64,000 nucleotides of DNA, from assembly GCA_002162955.1 (NCBI GenBank), contig MABD01000043.1, positions 86,925 to 150,924 of the forward strand, in the 5' to 3' direction. Below, piece by piece: positions 45,029 through 52,936 of this stretch. Under the pieces are notes generated by a model, which saw only the letters and a list, made by a program, of their open reading frames with translations, was not told the DNA's origin and searched no databases. Origin of the DNA: Gammaproteobacteria bacterium 45_16_T64 (lineage in GTDB: Bacteria > Pseudomonadota > Gammaproteobacteria > Pseudomonadales > Ketobacteraceae). Within the stretch, counting starts at the first letter, position 1. Each line of letters opens with the position of its first letter. The position numbers were made by a program, and so were the translations under genes.

Positions 45029-45951
45029 TGTGTTATCTGTCCAGCGTGGCTTAGTGCTTTAACGAGTGTCTCTAAGTTGTACCTCATATCTTCTATCACT
45101 AGTGCTTCGCGGTAATCGCCATATGTCATGTGGGAAAAATGGTAGAGGCGGGTATTCGTTGCCTTTTCAATGACTTTTACATATCTATTTTGCATGTTAA
45201 GTTCTGTGAATAGCACTTGAACGTTGGCTTTACGGATCTTATCAATAGTGGATTGCAACTGTGTTGCATTAGGCGATACGCCATGGGCGGGCTCGACTAC
45301 TGCAGATACTGTCATGCCGAATTCCTGTAATAGGTAGCCGTAGGCATTGTGGGTGCTGGCAATTCTGATATTGCTCAAGTCCAATTCGGTGATTTTTTGA
45401 AGAGTTCTCGTTTTGACCTGTCTGAGCTTTTTAGCGTAACCCAGTGCATTACGGAGATAAAACTTTCCGTTGTCAGGATCAAGCTTTGCTAATTTCTGAG
45501 CGATGGTGTAAACCTGACGAATAGTTGCATCTATAGATACAAAGGTGTGCGGATTATATTTTTTACCTTGGGGGTTGCTGATTAAAGGGACAGAATCGTT
45601 TGCATGAATTACAGTTAATTTCGGAAGGTCTATTGCTTCCAGAATTTCCATTGCAAATTCATCGTGACCGATGCCATTGACCACAATAGCGTCCATTGAC
45701 TTGAGCCGTGTGAGATCGGCAGGAGAGAGCTTGTAAGCGTGTGGATTAAACCCGGCGTCGATCAAGGGGGTCACTTCAGCTTTGTTTCCTACGATATTTT
45801 TAACGTAACTATAATAGGGGTGTAGAGTGATCCCTACATTAAGTCGGGCCATCGCTTGTGCAGGAATGAGGCAAGCAATAAGCAACCCAACCAGCAGAGC
45901 GAGATATTTCTTTGGGAGCAGAAAAAGTGAATTAATGTGCATGGAGATCAT
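45025..45951 (-). CDS. ZnuA-like metal-binding periplasmic protein
   Basis: This 308-residue cluster A-1 binding protein has a signal peptide (LLVGLLIACLIPAQAMA). Candidate metal ligands in the family positions are His in NPHAYKLS, His in NPHTFVS, His in ASTHNAYGYL and a C-terminal acidic/His segment (YHFSHMTYGD). There is no His-rich loop as in enterobacterial ZnuA. AAGG lies just before the ATG, which overlaps the upstream gene by 20 bases. It is the primary binding protein for the ATPase and permease that follow. Confidence 0.9.
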   Translation of the reverse strand: MISMHINSLFLLPKKYLALLVGLLIACLIPAQAMARLNVGITLHPYYSYVKNIVGNKAEVTPLIDAGFNPHAYKLSPADLTRLKSMDAIVVNGIGHDEFAMEILEAIDLPKLTVIHANDSVPLISNPQGKKYNPHTFVSIDATIRQVYTIAQKLAKLDPDNGKFYLRNALGYAKKLRQVKTRTLQKITELDLSNIRIASTHNAYGYLLQEFGMTVSAVVEPAHGVSPNATQLQSTIDKIRKANVQVLFTELNMQNRYVKVIEKATNTRLYHFSHMTYGDYREALVIEDMRYNLETLVKALSHAGQITQ

Positions 45952-46555
45952 TAGCCTTCTTTTCGATCGTATTATTTACGTGTTGCCATATATTGTCGTT
46001 GTCGCCAGCGCAATCCTTCGGTAGGGAGTACTGCGCGTTGGAGGATATTTTTCTCCAGCTTATTGTATAGGGAGGCAAAGATTTGGATTGAGGCGTTTGT
46101 TGCGACTCTGTCGCGAGACGAAGTCGGAGTTGGTAAACATTGATCGGATCCGAAGCGGTAGATGTTGAGTTGTTTTGCCCTAGAAAGCAATGACCGCTGT
46201 TCACCCAAGTGAATGATAATCGGTTGTTTCGAGAGTGATCTTCAAAAGGGGGAATACCCATCGCTTGTAGTGACGGTAGAGAAGGGGTTTTACCTTCGAG
46301 TTCTCGTAGCATAATGATTTCTTCTGCGGCAATACTTAGCTCAGTCAGGGGTTGTCTGATATTGTTAGGTATGCGGACGTGGTGATTGGGCTGGGGAGGA
46401 TAAAGTAAAAACAGCAGTCCACTGGCCAGGATCAAAATCAAAAGTATGCTGGAGAACACAAGTATGTCTTCTGTTCTACCATCCCAGGGCTTAACAGATT
46501 CGATAAATGTCAGATTGTCGTTCGTTGACGCTGTAGTGGTTGAGGCGGTTTTCAT
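45932..46555 (-). CDS. Single-pass membrane protein of the metal-uptake operon (DUF6162-like)
   Basis: This 207-residue protein has a short Ser/Thr-rich N-terminus, one membrane helix (ILVFSSILLILILASGLLFLL) and a ~150-residue exported domain (PLTELSIAAEEIIMLRELEG, FTWVNSGHCFLG) with two Cys. The layout and place between PepSY and ZnuA-like genes recall the DUF6162 proteins that accompany metal importers in pseudomonads; I cannot confirm the family without a search. It is possibly a periplasmic accessory to the importer. Confidence 0.68.
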   Translation of the reverse strand: MKTASTTTASTNDNLTFIESVKPWDGRTEDILVFSSILLILILASGLLFLLYPPQPNHHVRIPNNIRQPLTELSIAAEEIIMLRELEGKTPSLPSLQAMGIPPFEDHSRNNRLSFTWVNSGHCFLGQNNSTSTASDPINVYQLRLRLATESQQTPQSKSLPPYTISWRKISSNAQYSLPKDCAGDNDNIWQHVNNTIEKKANDLHAH

Positions 46556-46564
46556 AAATTGGTG

Positions 46565-46900
46565 CTAAAGCCCCGTGACTTCTTCGTTAGATATTTCAAG
46601 CGCATGGCCTGGCCCAGCATCCATAAGAATAAAGAATGCACCTTGTGGCCGGTTGAATCGGTAGGAAGAATCGTCATTGGTGCGGCCTTGAGAGACCACC
46701 TCGTCATCTTCTGAATACACTTCAATGACTACATTAGGGGCTAGTGATTTATCCGAAAAGCTGGCGCTGCATATGACCGTATCACCGCTGGTTGGGTTTT
46801 GTGAAAGGTGGCAATTTAAGACGGGGTAGTGGGCCCAGCTCAACGAACTCATGAGTAAGAGCAGCATGAACAGACCTGTATTTCTTAGCATAGATGGCAT
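46565..46900 (-). CDS. Small periplasmic protein of the metal-uptake operon
   Basis: This 111-residue precursor has a signal peptide ending LSWA|HYPVLNC. The mature ~88 residues form a predicted beta-sandwich (VICSASFSDKSLAPNVVIEVYS, FFILMDAGPGHALEI) with two Cys, likely a disulfide. The mature N-terminus starts His-Tyr, and a further His in GHALEI is a possible metal ligand. It resembles periplasmic DUF4198-type domains seen near metal transporters, by layout only. It lies 16 bases after the PepSY gene and 9 before the next gene. Confidence 0.65.
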   Translation of the reverse strand: MPSMLRNTGLFMLLLLMSSLSWAHYPVLNCHLSQNPTSGDTVICSASFSDKSLAPNVVIEVYSEDDEVVSQGRTNDDSSYRFNRPQGAFFILMDAGPGHALEISNEEVTGL

Positions 46901-46916
46901 AGTGATTTCTCAAATA

Positions 46917-48722
46917 TTAATGTAAGGACGTGACTTCTTGCTGTGGTGCAATACGCATGTCAACTGTGGCTTTTCCGTCGGCCTGCAAAGGCCAGTTAAC
47001 TTGGTAAAACTCACCGCTCCAATCTTCTATGGTTAGCCAGATCAGTGTACTGTCTTTTAATGTTTGAGGGACTGGCATATGGGCATGCTGATTACCAAGG
47101 GAGCCATGAATGACTGAACCAGGAGCTCGAGTGGTTCTTGGTTTGTTCACTCTGGCGTACATGAATTTTATGGCATCTGGATCACCGGACTTAATAAATG
47201 CATTAATGGTCGTTTGTCTGCCAGCTTGAATTGGGTCTAAGTCTTTTTCAAGCAGGCCTAGAGTCGCATTCAGTGAAATAGACCATTGTCCAATATTCTG
47301 CTCTGTGTATAGGTACCCGGAGCCTGCTGTTCCTTCTTTTTGTATTTTGAAACCGATGCTAATCCCAATGCCAATGACGATAACAAAAATCCAGTTCACA
47401 TACTTTAAACTAGACATAGGGCCACCCCAGGGGCGAACTGCAAACCATGTGCGTTGTAGGGTGCGAGATTTACCATGGGTAGGTAGTAATTTTCGCGTGG
47501 CAGATTGGGTCCGTTTGTAATAAATGATCATTCCAGAGATAGACAGAGCGCTCATAGCCAAGCCAAAAAAGCACCATATAATCTTAACACTCAAATCGGC
47601 ATTACCAGAATAACCCCAAGTGCCATAATGTAGAGGAACCATTGCTTTATCGACTCGCATTATATTGGGTAGGTCTTCGGCCAGTTGGCTACCTATAATG
47701 TCACCGGTAAATGGGTTTAAAAAATAGCGACTATCCCATTTGCTGGTAAGTAGATCGTGTTTGGTGCCCCCTATTTGATAGGCCATGCCGTTGTGCTCAG
47801 GGGGGATTAGAAAATGAATAACGAAATCTGGGTCATGTTTTTTTAATGCGCTAACAATGTCTTTTGACGTTAGGGGGGTAGGGATTCCTTTACCGAGGGC
47901 GGCTAAATGCTCATGGCTGAGTTGTGGATCAATAACTGTTGACGGCAGAAATTGTGGTGCAACTTTGTATCTTACTAAAGGCGTTTGATAAAACCACCAG
48001 CTTCCCGTTACGCCAATAATTAATACAAACCAGATTGACCAAAGACCGATAAACTTGTGTAGATCACCTAAAAATATACGCGATTTGGCGTTCCAGCGCG
48101 GAAGAGTGAAAAACTCTCTCCAAAAACGTCGATATGAAATAAGCCCGGAGATCAGTCCAATTAAACAAAGCACACCAAACACATTGACTAATGCTCGGCC
48201 TATCACTGGCATAAACAGTGTGTGATGGAGAATTGAAAAAAACTCACCTACGGTTAGAAAGTTTGTAGTGCCCGTGATTTCTCCAGTATAAGGGTCTATC
48301 CATATTTTTTTGAAGCCGCCCCCTGGAAGCGTCATCCTGGCGTGTGCAGCGGTTGCTTCCTTATCGTTGGCGGTAGAAAGTGCTGCTAATCCTACATTAG
48401 GCATGGCTGCCTGCAGACGGTCAAAAATCTCACCTTCGTTGAGCTTCTCGCCTTGTGGAGTAACGCGTATTTCAGAGTAGAGTAGCCAGTCAAGCTCGTC
48501 TGAAAAAACAGCGATAGACCCGGTAAGGAGTACAATGCTAAAAATAAGTGACAGCTTTAATCCAATAAAGCTATGTACGAGATAGGCTGCGCGATGAGCA
48601 GTTAGTTTTTTCCTTCTTTTACGCGTACCTGATTTAGGTTTGACCTCAGCATCGATAGAAAAATCGTCTAATGTGGATGCTGAATTTCCTGTATTTATGG
48701 CACGGCCGGCGTCAGAGCTCAC
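46917..48722 (-). CDS. PepSY-domain membrane protein (ferric-reductase-like)
   Basis: This 601-residue inner-membrane protein has about five helices (IGLKLSLIFSIVLLTGSIAVF, LVNVFGVLCLIGLISGLISY, WSIWFVLIIGVTGSWWF, CFFGLAMSALSISGMIIYY, VNWIFVIVIGIGISIGF). PepSY periplasmic segments contain IDPYTGEITG and FLNPFTGDIIG. Conserved His (HSFIGLKL, HHTLFMPVIGR, HKFIGLWS) in or near the helices are typical haem or metal ligands. Family members reduce ferric-siderophore complexes or sit beside TonB receptors. It is the first gene of the operon, 156 bases after the proposed start site, which supports a role in releasing or reducing imported metal. Confidence 0.9.
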   Translation of the reverse strand: MSSDAGRAINTGNSASTLDDFSIDAEVKPKSGTRKRRKKLTAHRAAYLVHSFIGLKLSLIFSIVLLTGSIAVFSDELDWLLYSEIRVTPQGEKLNEGEIFDRLQAAMPNVGLAALSTANDKEATAAHARMTLPGGGFKKIWIDPYTGEITGTTNFLTVGEFFSILHHTLFMPVIGRALVNVFGVLCLIGLISGLISYRRFWREFFTLPRWNAKSRIFLGDLHKFIGLWSIWFVLIIGVTGSWWFYQTPLVRYKVAPQFLPSTVIDPQLSHEHLAALGKGIPTPLTSKDIVSALKKHDPDFVIHFLIPPEHNGMAYQIGGTKHDLLTSKWDSRYFLNPFTGDIIGSQLAEDLPNIMRVDKAMVPLHYGTWGYSGNADLSVKIIWCFFGLAMSALSISGMIIYYKRTQSATRKLLPTHGKSRTLQRTWFAVRPWGGPMSSLKYVNWIFVIVIGIGISIGFKIQKEGTAGSGYLYTEQNIGQWSISLNATLGLLEKDLDPIQAGRQTTINAFIKSGDPDAIKFMYARVNKPRTTRAPGSVIHGSLGNQHAHMPVPQTLKDSTLIWLTIEDWSGEFYQVNWPLQADGKATVDMRIAPQQEVTSLH

Positions 48723-48878
48723 ACGTCTCTCCTTAGTTACTACTTATACTCTGATTGTTTACCCTGTGATATGCGCTGATGGTCAAGGTGAATCTGAGGG
48801 GGCTTGGTCATCTATATAAAAAGTTTTATTTTGTGCGAAGTGCTCCAAGCAAATAAGCTGAATACATCGTATTTCGAT

Positions 48879-48907
48879 ATAGTAATGATAATAATTAGCA
48901 TTTACAA
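48879..48907 (-). promoter_or_regulatory. Promoter with embedded Fur-like operator for the metal-uptake operon
   Basis: On the minus strand TTGTAA (48907-48902) and TACTAT (48884-48879) are 17 bases apart, a fair -35/-10 pair. The spacer contains TGATAAT-A-ATTAGCA (plus strand 48886-48900), a 7-1-7 palindrome with one mismatch to the Fur consensus TGATAATNATTATCA. A repressor bound there would block polymerase directly. The PepSY start lies ~150 bases downstream. I know of no Zur consensus that fits as well. Confidence 0.68.
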
Positions 48908-49020
48908 TGCGTGCTATGAGTTTTGTTGTAATTTTATGCAATCGTTGCACGTTTTATAGGCTGTCTGGCGAAAGAAAGAATGACGCCTTCTCCACGGTAG
49001 ACTTAATAGAGAGTATATTA

Positions 49021-50088
49021 CTAACAACCAGAATGATTCATTTGTTGATGTGGGTGCCCCACGGACTCTTCTGACATCGGTTCAGTTTGAATATACTTTT
49101 TTCGATACTCGCCAGGGTTTAGGCCAGTTCTCCGCTTGAACGCACGAGTAAATGCACTCTGTTCAGAAAATCCAAGTAAGAATGTTACGTCAATAATTGT
49201 GTTATCTAGATCTTCCAAATATTGGATCGCTAATTCATTGCGGGTTTCCTCAATGACCCCTGAAAAATGCATACCCTTCTTTTCCAGCCTACGTTGTAAG
49301 GTGCGAGGAGTTAGGTCAAGAATAGTGGCAGCTTCCTGTAATGTCGGTGCTGCTTTCGGTAGTGTTTCCTTGATGTATTTTTTGACCACACTTAGAAATG
49401 AATAGGATTCATTGGTATTTTCAAGTCGTTTGTCGGCGAATTTAATTAATTGACGTTTTAATTTCTCATCGACCCGCTCTATTGGTGTGCTCAGTAAGCT
49501 AGCCCCTATTTCCAGGGCGTTGAACTGAGAGTCGAACTCGACATCGCAGTTGAAGAACTCGCGATAGGGTTTGGTATCTATAGGAGCTGGATGGCTAAAA
49601 TACACGTGGCTAGGTGAAAGTTCAGTATTCGTGACCCATCGTCCAAAGGTGACCCAGCCCGTGATTGCTTCTTCTGATTGAACTGCCAGCGGCGTAAAGT
49701 CCGTATCCCATAATAATCGTAGAGTATCTCTACGTGGGTGTACCACAAGAGTGCCCATGCTCCCCACTAAGTCTTGATACCGTTGTTGACAATGTATTGC
49801 TTCATCGAGGGTGTGGCAGCACGTCATGATATACCCCAACACCCCCCATCTACCAGGCGCTGCAGATTTCCCATAGAGCAGACCAAAGGCGGGATCATTG
49901 GTTAGGTCTTTTCCGGCTTTTAACAAAGTGGTATAGATATGGGAAGGTAAAAGACCATCGTCGCTCATGATTTCGCGATGATCTATATTCAAGGATTGAC
50001 ACACGGATGTGGAATCGAACCCGCGTTGTTCGAGATAGATTAGAAGTGAGCGTACGATGGGTTTGGAGATGTAGTAGAGGGACCTCAT
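49021..50088 (-). CDS. AraC-family transcriptional regulator
   Basis: This 355-residue regulator has an N-terminal ligand domain of the arabinose-binding-like type (RSLLIYLEQRGFD, WGVLGYIMTCCHTLDEAI) common in OruR/ArgR-like proteins, and a C-terminal double helix-turn-helix (AATILDLTPRTLQRRLEKKG; TFLLGFSEQSAFTRAFKRRTGLNPGEYRK). It is divergent from the hydrolase gene at 50286 across 197 bases that contain an inverted repeat, so control of that gene is the obvious guess. Such regulators often sense fatty acids, amino acids or quorum-like signals. Confidence 0.88.
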   Translation of the reverse strand: MRSLYYISKPIVRSLLIYLEQRGFDSTSVCQSLNIDHREIMSDDGLLPSHIYTTLLKAGKDLTNDPAFGLLYGKSAAPGRWGVLGYIMTCCHTLDEAIHCQQRYQDLVGSMGTLVVHPRRDTLRLLWDTDFTPLAVQSEEAITGWVTFGRWVTNTELSPSHVYFSHPAPIDTKPYREFFNCDVEFDSQFNALEIGASLLSTPIERVDEKLKRQLIKFADKRLENTNESYSFLSVVKKYIKETLPKAAPTLQEAATILDLTPRTLQRRLEKKGMHFSGVIEETRNELAIQYLEDLDNTIIDVTFLLGFSEQSAFTRAFKRRTGLNPGEYRKKYIQTEPMSEESVGHPHQQMNHSGC

Positions 50089-50148
50089 GCCCTCATTCTA
50101 CCGCTGATCATTAAGAATTCAACCTTCAGGGAGGTAGTATTGATTTTT

Positions 50149-50197
50149 CCACCAATCTTGGTTTGGCCTAATCAAACACTCTACGTCAAATTGGTGG
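50149..50197. promoter_or_regulatory. Inverted-repeat candidate operator of the AraC regulator
   Basis: CCACCAAT (50149-50156) and its complement ATTGGTGG (50190-50197) lie 41 bases apart, close to four helical turns, in the gap between the araC-type gene and the divergent hydrolase gene. AraC proteins bind widely spaced half-sites, so the arrangement fits. Eight bases of match could also be chance. Confidence 0.35.
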
Positions 50198-50285
50198 CAT
50201 CTGGAGTCAATACAATTCACCTCCAAGAGCCTTAAGCTCTAATCTTTTTCTTGCTTCACAATAAAAATAATAATTAGGATTTCAA

Positions 50286-52175
50286 ATGATTGCTCTTCGA
50301 GTGACGACCGTCTTATATCTATTGCTTTCTCTGTGGGGCTGTACAGGTAGCGAGAGCGAGTATGAAAATACTCGTATTCCTGATGCTGCTTTACCAACGC
50401 AAGAGCAATGTGATCGCTACGCAGAATTCCCCTTTGACCTTGAGTCATCTGCATTGGTGGTACCATACCCTAACAATATTTTCACCGAACTAAATTCAGC
50501 GTCTAGTACTGGTGTTAATTTAGTAGTTGATAAGGAGTTTCCACTCTTCAACGTCTATTTTGGCTTGTTATCCTATTGGTTAAAATCATTTGAAACACTA
50601 GAAGGGTTTGGTCTGTACTCAGATCTATTTATACCTTTGCCTGATGTGGACCTCACATTGAATACGGAACAATTTACCGATAGCGGTAGTGGAGTATTCT
50701 TGATGGTGATTGATCCAGATCATCGTTTTTTCGGAGAAATTGCACCTGTTTACGCTTCACTAGGAAAGAACTACTTGAGACTCACACCGAAAGTTCCTCT
50801 ACTGGAAAATACAGATTATGCACTGGTAGTCACTAACGATTGGCAAAAACAAATCGGACTTTGTTTAGAAGCATCGCCTAGTATGAGAAGATTGATAAAT
50901 GGGGAGTCTTCGATATCAATGTTAGCTCAGCACGAGGGATTACTGGTATACCTGGAGCAAAATAATATAGAAAGAGAAAGCCTTTTGTCGCTCTCACGTT
51001 TTACTACCATGCCTATATTTTCAGATATGGAGCAAGCGATAGATATTTTGGATAACCTTAATAACACTGCTCCTGCCATTTTAACCGACTGGGAATTCGA
51101 ACCGTCTGAAAGTCCGCTTACGGAATCATTTGTGCACGCTAAACTAGAAACTCCGATGTTCAGTGATTTATGGGGTATTTGGCGAAACAATGCAGGAAAA
51201 ACTTTGACGGTAGAGCGATCTGAAAGTGTTGATGTTTTGTTTTCCCTGCCCAACAGGGAGATTCTAGAGCATGAGCAGCCATATCCTTTGATGCTCTATG
51301 TGCATGGAACCAGCAAAAGCCGGCACGATGTTAAAGAAGTATCTGATTGGTTTGCTAAGGCCGGGATCGCAACGATAGGGATGGATTCATTATGCCATGG
51401 TGATCGAGCTAATTTTATAGGGAACGAGTCGCTTTGTTACTATAATTTTCTGAATCCACTATCGTGGAGAGACAATGGTCGAGAAACAGTTGTAGGGCTC
51501 TTGTGGTTGCTAAAAGCCATAGAGAACATGTCTGACGTTGATGTTATTCCTGAAGGTGGCGATGGCATTCCCGATTTTGATGTCAATCAGATTTATGTGA
51601 TGGGTGTATCGTTGGGGGCGATTCAAAGTGGTGTGTTGGCGGGTTTGGTCTCGAATATAGATGGCTATGTTTTTAACGTTGCTGGTGCAAAGTTCACTGA
51701 TATTGCCTTCGACCACAGTGTAGTGAGGAGTATTCTAGGTTTTGCTGGGGGTATTGACAGTATAGTAAGTGATGCTGATCTAACGCATTTAGTATATCTT
51801 GCGGGAATGGTATTCCAGAGCACGTTAGATGCCTCTGATCCTGGTGTGTTCCTATATAACGCCCGTCGGCTTCGAGGAAAAACGTACAATGTCTTACAAC
51901 AAGGTGCCGCGTTCGACAACCAAGTGAGTGGGTTGTCTGGCGCGAGTTTTGCTCGGGCTGGTGGTTGGCCGCAATTGTCACCTTATGTGTGGGAAGCAGA
52001 CATACCTATTGTGGAGGCACCCCATTGGGGAAGTGGATTTGTACAGTATGATACCGCTGATCACGATATGATTTGGCGAGATGATGATTTGGCATTCGAT
52101 CTACAGAGCCAACTCCACTATTTTCTATCAAGCTTACGGGAGAGTGGTGAAGGGGAGATCGTTATTACGCATTGA
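50286..52175 (+). CDS. Lipoprotein alpha/beta hydrolase, lipase-like
   Basis: This 629-residue protein has a signal ending LLLSLWGC, so it is probably lipid-anchored on the outer membrane. The N-terminal ~300 residues (LVVPYPNNIF, LTPKVPLLENTDYALVV) resemble the N-terminal domain of bacterial virulence-factor lipases of the VolA (lysophospholipase) type. The C-terminal part is an alpha/beta hydrolase: oxyanion-hole YVHGTSKSRHD, nucleophile elbow GVSLG with Ser442, and a late His (TADHDMIW). Substrate unknown. It is divergent from the AraC regulator and overlaps the convergent tetR-type gene by 11 bases. Confidence 0.75.
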   Translation: MIALRVTTVLYLLLSLWGCTGSESEYENTRIPDAALPTQEQCDRYAEFPFDLESSALVVPYPNNIFTELNSASSTGVNLVVDKEFPLFNVYFGLLSYWLKSFETLEGFGLYSDLFIPLPDVDLTLNTEQFTDSGSGVFLMVIDPDHRFFGEIAPVYASLGKNYLRLTPKVPLLENTDYALVVTNDWQKQIGLCLEASPSMRRLINGESSISMLAQHEGLLVYLEQNNIERESLLSLSRFTTMPIFSDMEQAIDILDNLNNTAPAILTDWEFEPSESPLTESFVHAKLETPMFSDLWGIWRNNAGKTLTVERSESVDVLFSLPNREILEHEQPYPLMLYVHGTSKSRHDVKEVSDWFAKAGIATIGMDSLCHGDRANFIGNESLCYYNFLNPLSWRDNGRETVVGLLWLLKAIENMSDVDVIPEGGDGIPDFDVNQIYVMGVSLGAIQSGVLAGLVSNIDGYVFNVAGAKFTDIAFDHSVVRSILGFAGGIDSIVSDADLTHLVYLAGMVFQSTLDASDPGVFLYNARRLRGKTYNVLQQGAAFDNQVSGLSGASFARAGGWPQLSPYVWEADIPIVEAPHWGSGFVQYDTADHDMIWRDDDLAFDLQSQLHYFLSSLRESGEGEIVITH

Positions 52176-52779
52176 TAGGCAGTTGTTTATCGACGAAAGA
52201 CGCCATAAAAAAATCCACGGTTAGTCTACATACTTCCTTATTGTCGATTAATTTGGGGTCTGCAAAATAGAAAAGTACGGGATAAAAAATCTGTCCTTTT
52301 AGTATGGAGTGAAATTGGCCAGCAATAATGTCGCTGCTTATAGGTGAGTTGATTTCTTTAGCGGCTTTTGCTGAATCGATCCATTGAATCAAACTAACTT
52401 CTGTGTTGTACATTCTTTCTAGCTGTTGATCTAAGGGTTTTCTGGATTTTAGCATTTCGCCCAGCACTATCTTTGACATGTTTAAGAACGATTCTGAAGT
52501 AAACAGATCTATCTTATTGTTCACGATAACTTCTAGCTGCTCCCGAATAGGAATGTCTTTAGAATAGGTAGGTTGTACTTCTGTGACTCGGTCTAACAGT
52601 TCATCAATAAGGGCGCTGTAAAGATCATCTTTGGTAGGGAAGTACTTATACAGAGTCCTTTTTGAGACCGCTGCTAATTCAGCAATATTATGCATAGAGG
52701 CGGCATCTACCCCTTTACTAAGCAGTTCCTGGGTTGCTGCATGTAAGACTTGGGCAACTTTTTGATCCTTTACTGACAT
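52165..52779 (-). CDS. TetR-family transcriptional regulator
   Basis: This 204-residue repressor has an N-terminal helix-turn-helix (ATQELLSKGVDAASMHNIAELAAVSKRTLYKYFPTKDDLYSALI in family order) and a helical ligand domain with a TetR C-terminal region similar to AefR-like types. It is divergent from the metallo-hydrolase gene. The gap carries two near-identical 18-bp palindromes, one overlapping the -35 (TTTACA 52869-52864; -10 TATTAA 52847-52842, spacing 16) of its own promoter, which implies autoregulation and control of the hydrolase. Confidence 0.9.
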   Translation of the reverse strand: MSVKDQKVAQVLHAATQELLSKGVDAASMHNIAELAAVSKRTLYKYFPTKDDLYSALIDELLDRVTEVQPTYSKDIPIREQLEVIVNNKIDLFTSESFLNMSKIVLGEMLKSRKPLDQQLERMYNTEVSLIQWIDSAKAAKEINSPISSDIIAGQFHSILKGQIFYPVLFYFADPKLIDNKEVCRLTVDFFMASFVDKQLPINA

Positions 52780-52813
52780 GTAACTACCTGATTTGTTTAC
52801 GTTTACAAAATAA

Positions 52814-52831
52814 GTACACAGATGTGTTTAC
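52814..52831. promoter_or_regulatory. TetR operator 1
   Basis: GTACACAGATGTGTTTAC is an imperfect palindrome. Its reverse complement differs from operator 2 at only two central positions. It lies between the tetR start and its -10 region, where binding would block transcription of the regulator. Confidence 0.68.
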
Positions 52832-52864
52832 TTTTGCTTGATTAATATTGGCTTCTCCTTCATT

Positions 52865-52882
52865 GTAAACACAAGTGTGTAC
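52865..52882. promoter_or_regulatory. TetR operator 2
   Basis: GTAAACACAAGTGTGTAC is a near-perfect palindrome centred 51 bases from operator 1. It overlaps the proposed -35 of the tetR-type gene and lies 55 bases before the hydrolase start. Two copies in one 157-base divergent region make chance unlikely. Confidence 0.68.
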
Positions 52883-52936
52883 CTGTTCAAATAGAATATT
52901 AACGGGGCGTTCCAGCTGAAACGGTAAGGTAAAATT

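Noticed and set aside
50255..50280. Second Fur-like box (AATAATAATTAGGATT) before the hydrolase gene
   Set aside because: Only the central AT-rich half matches; the outer bases of the palindrome are lost.
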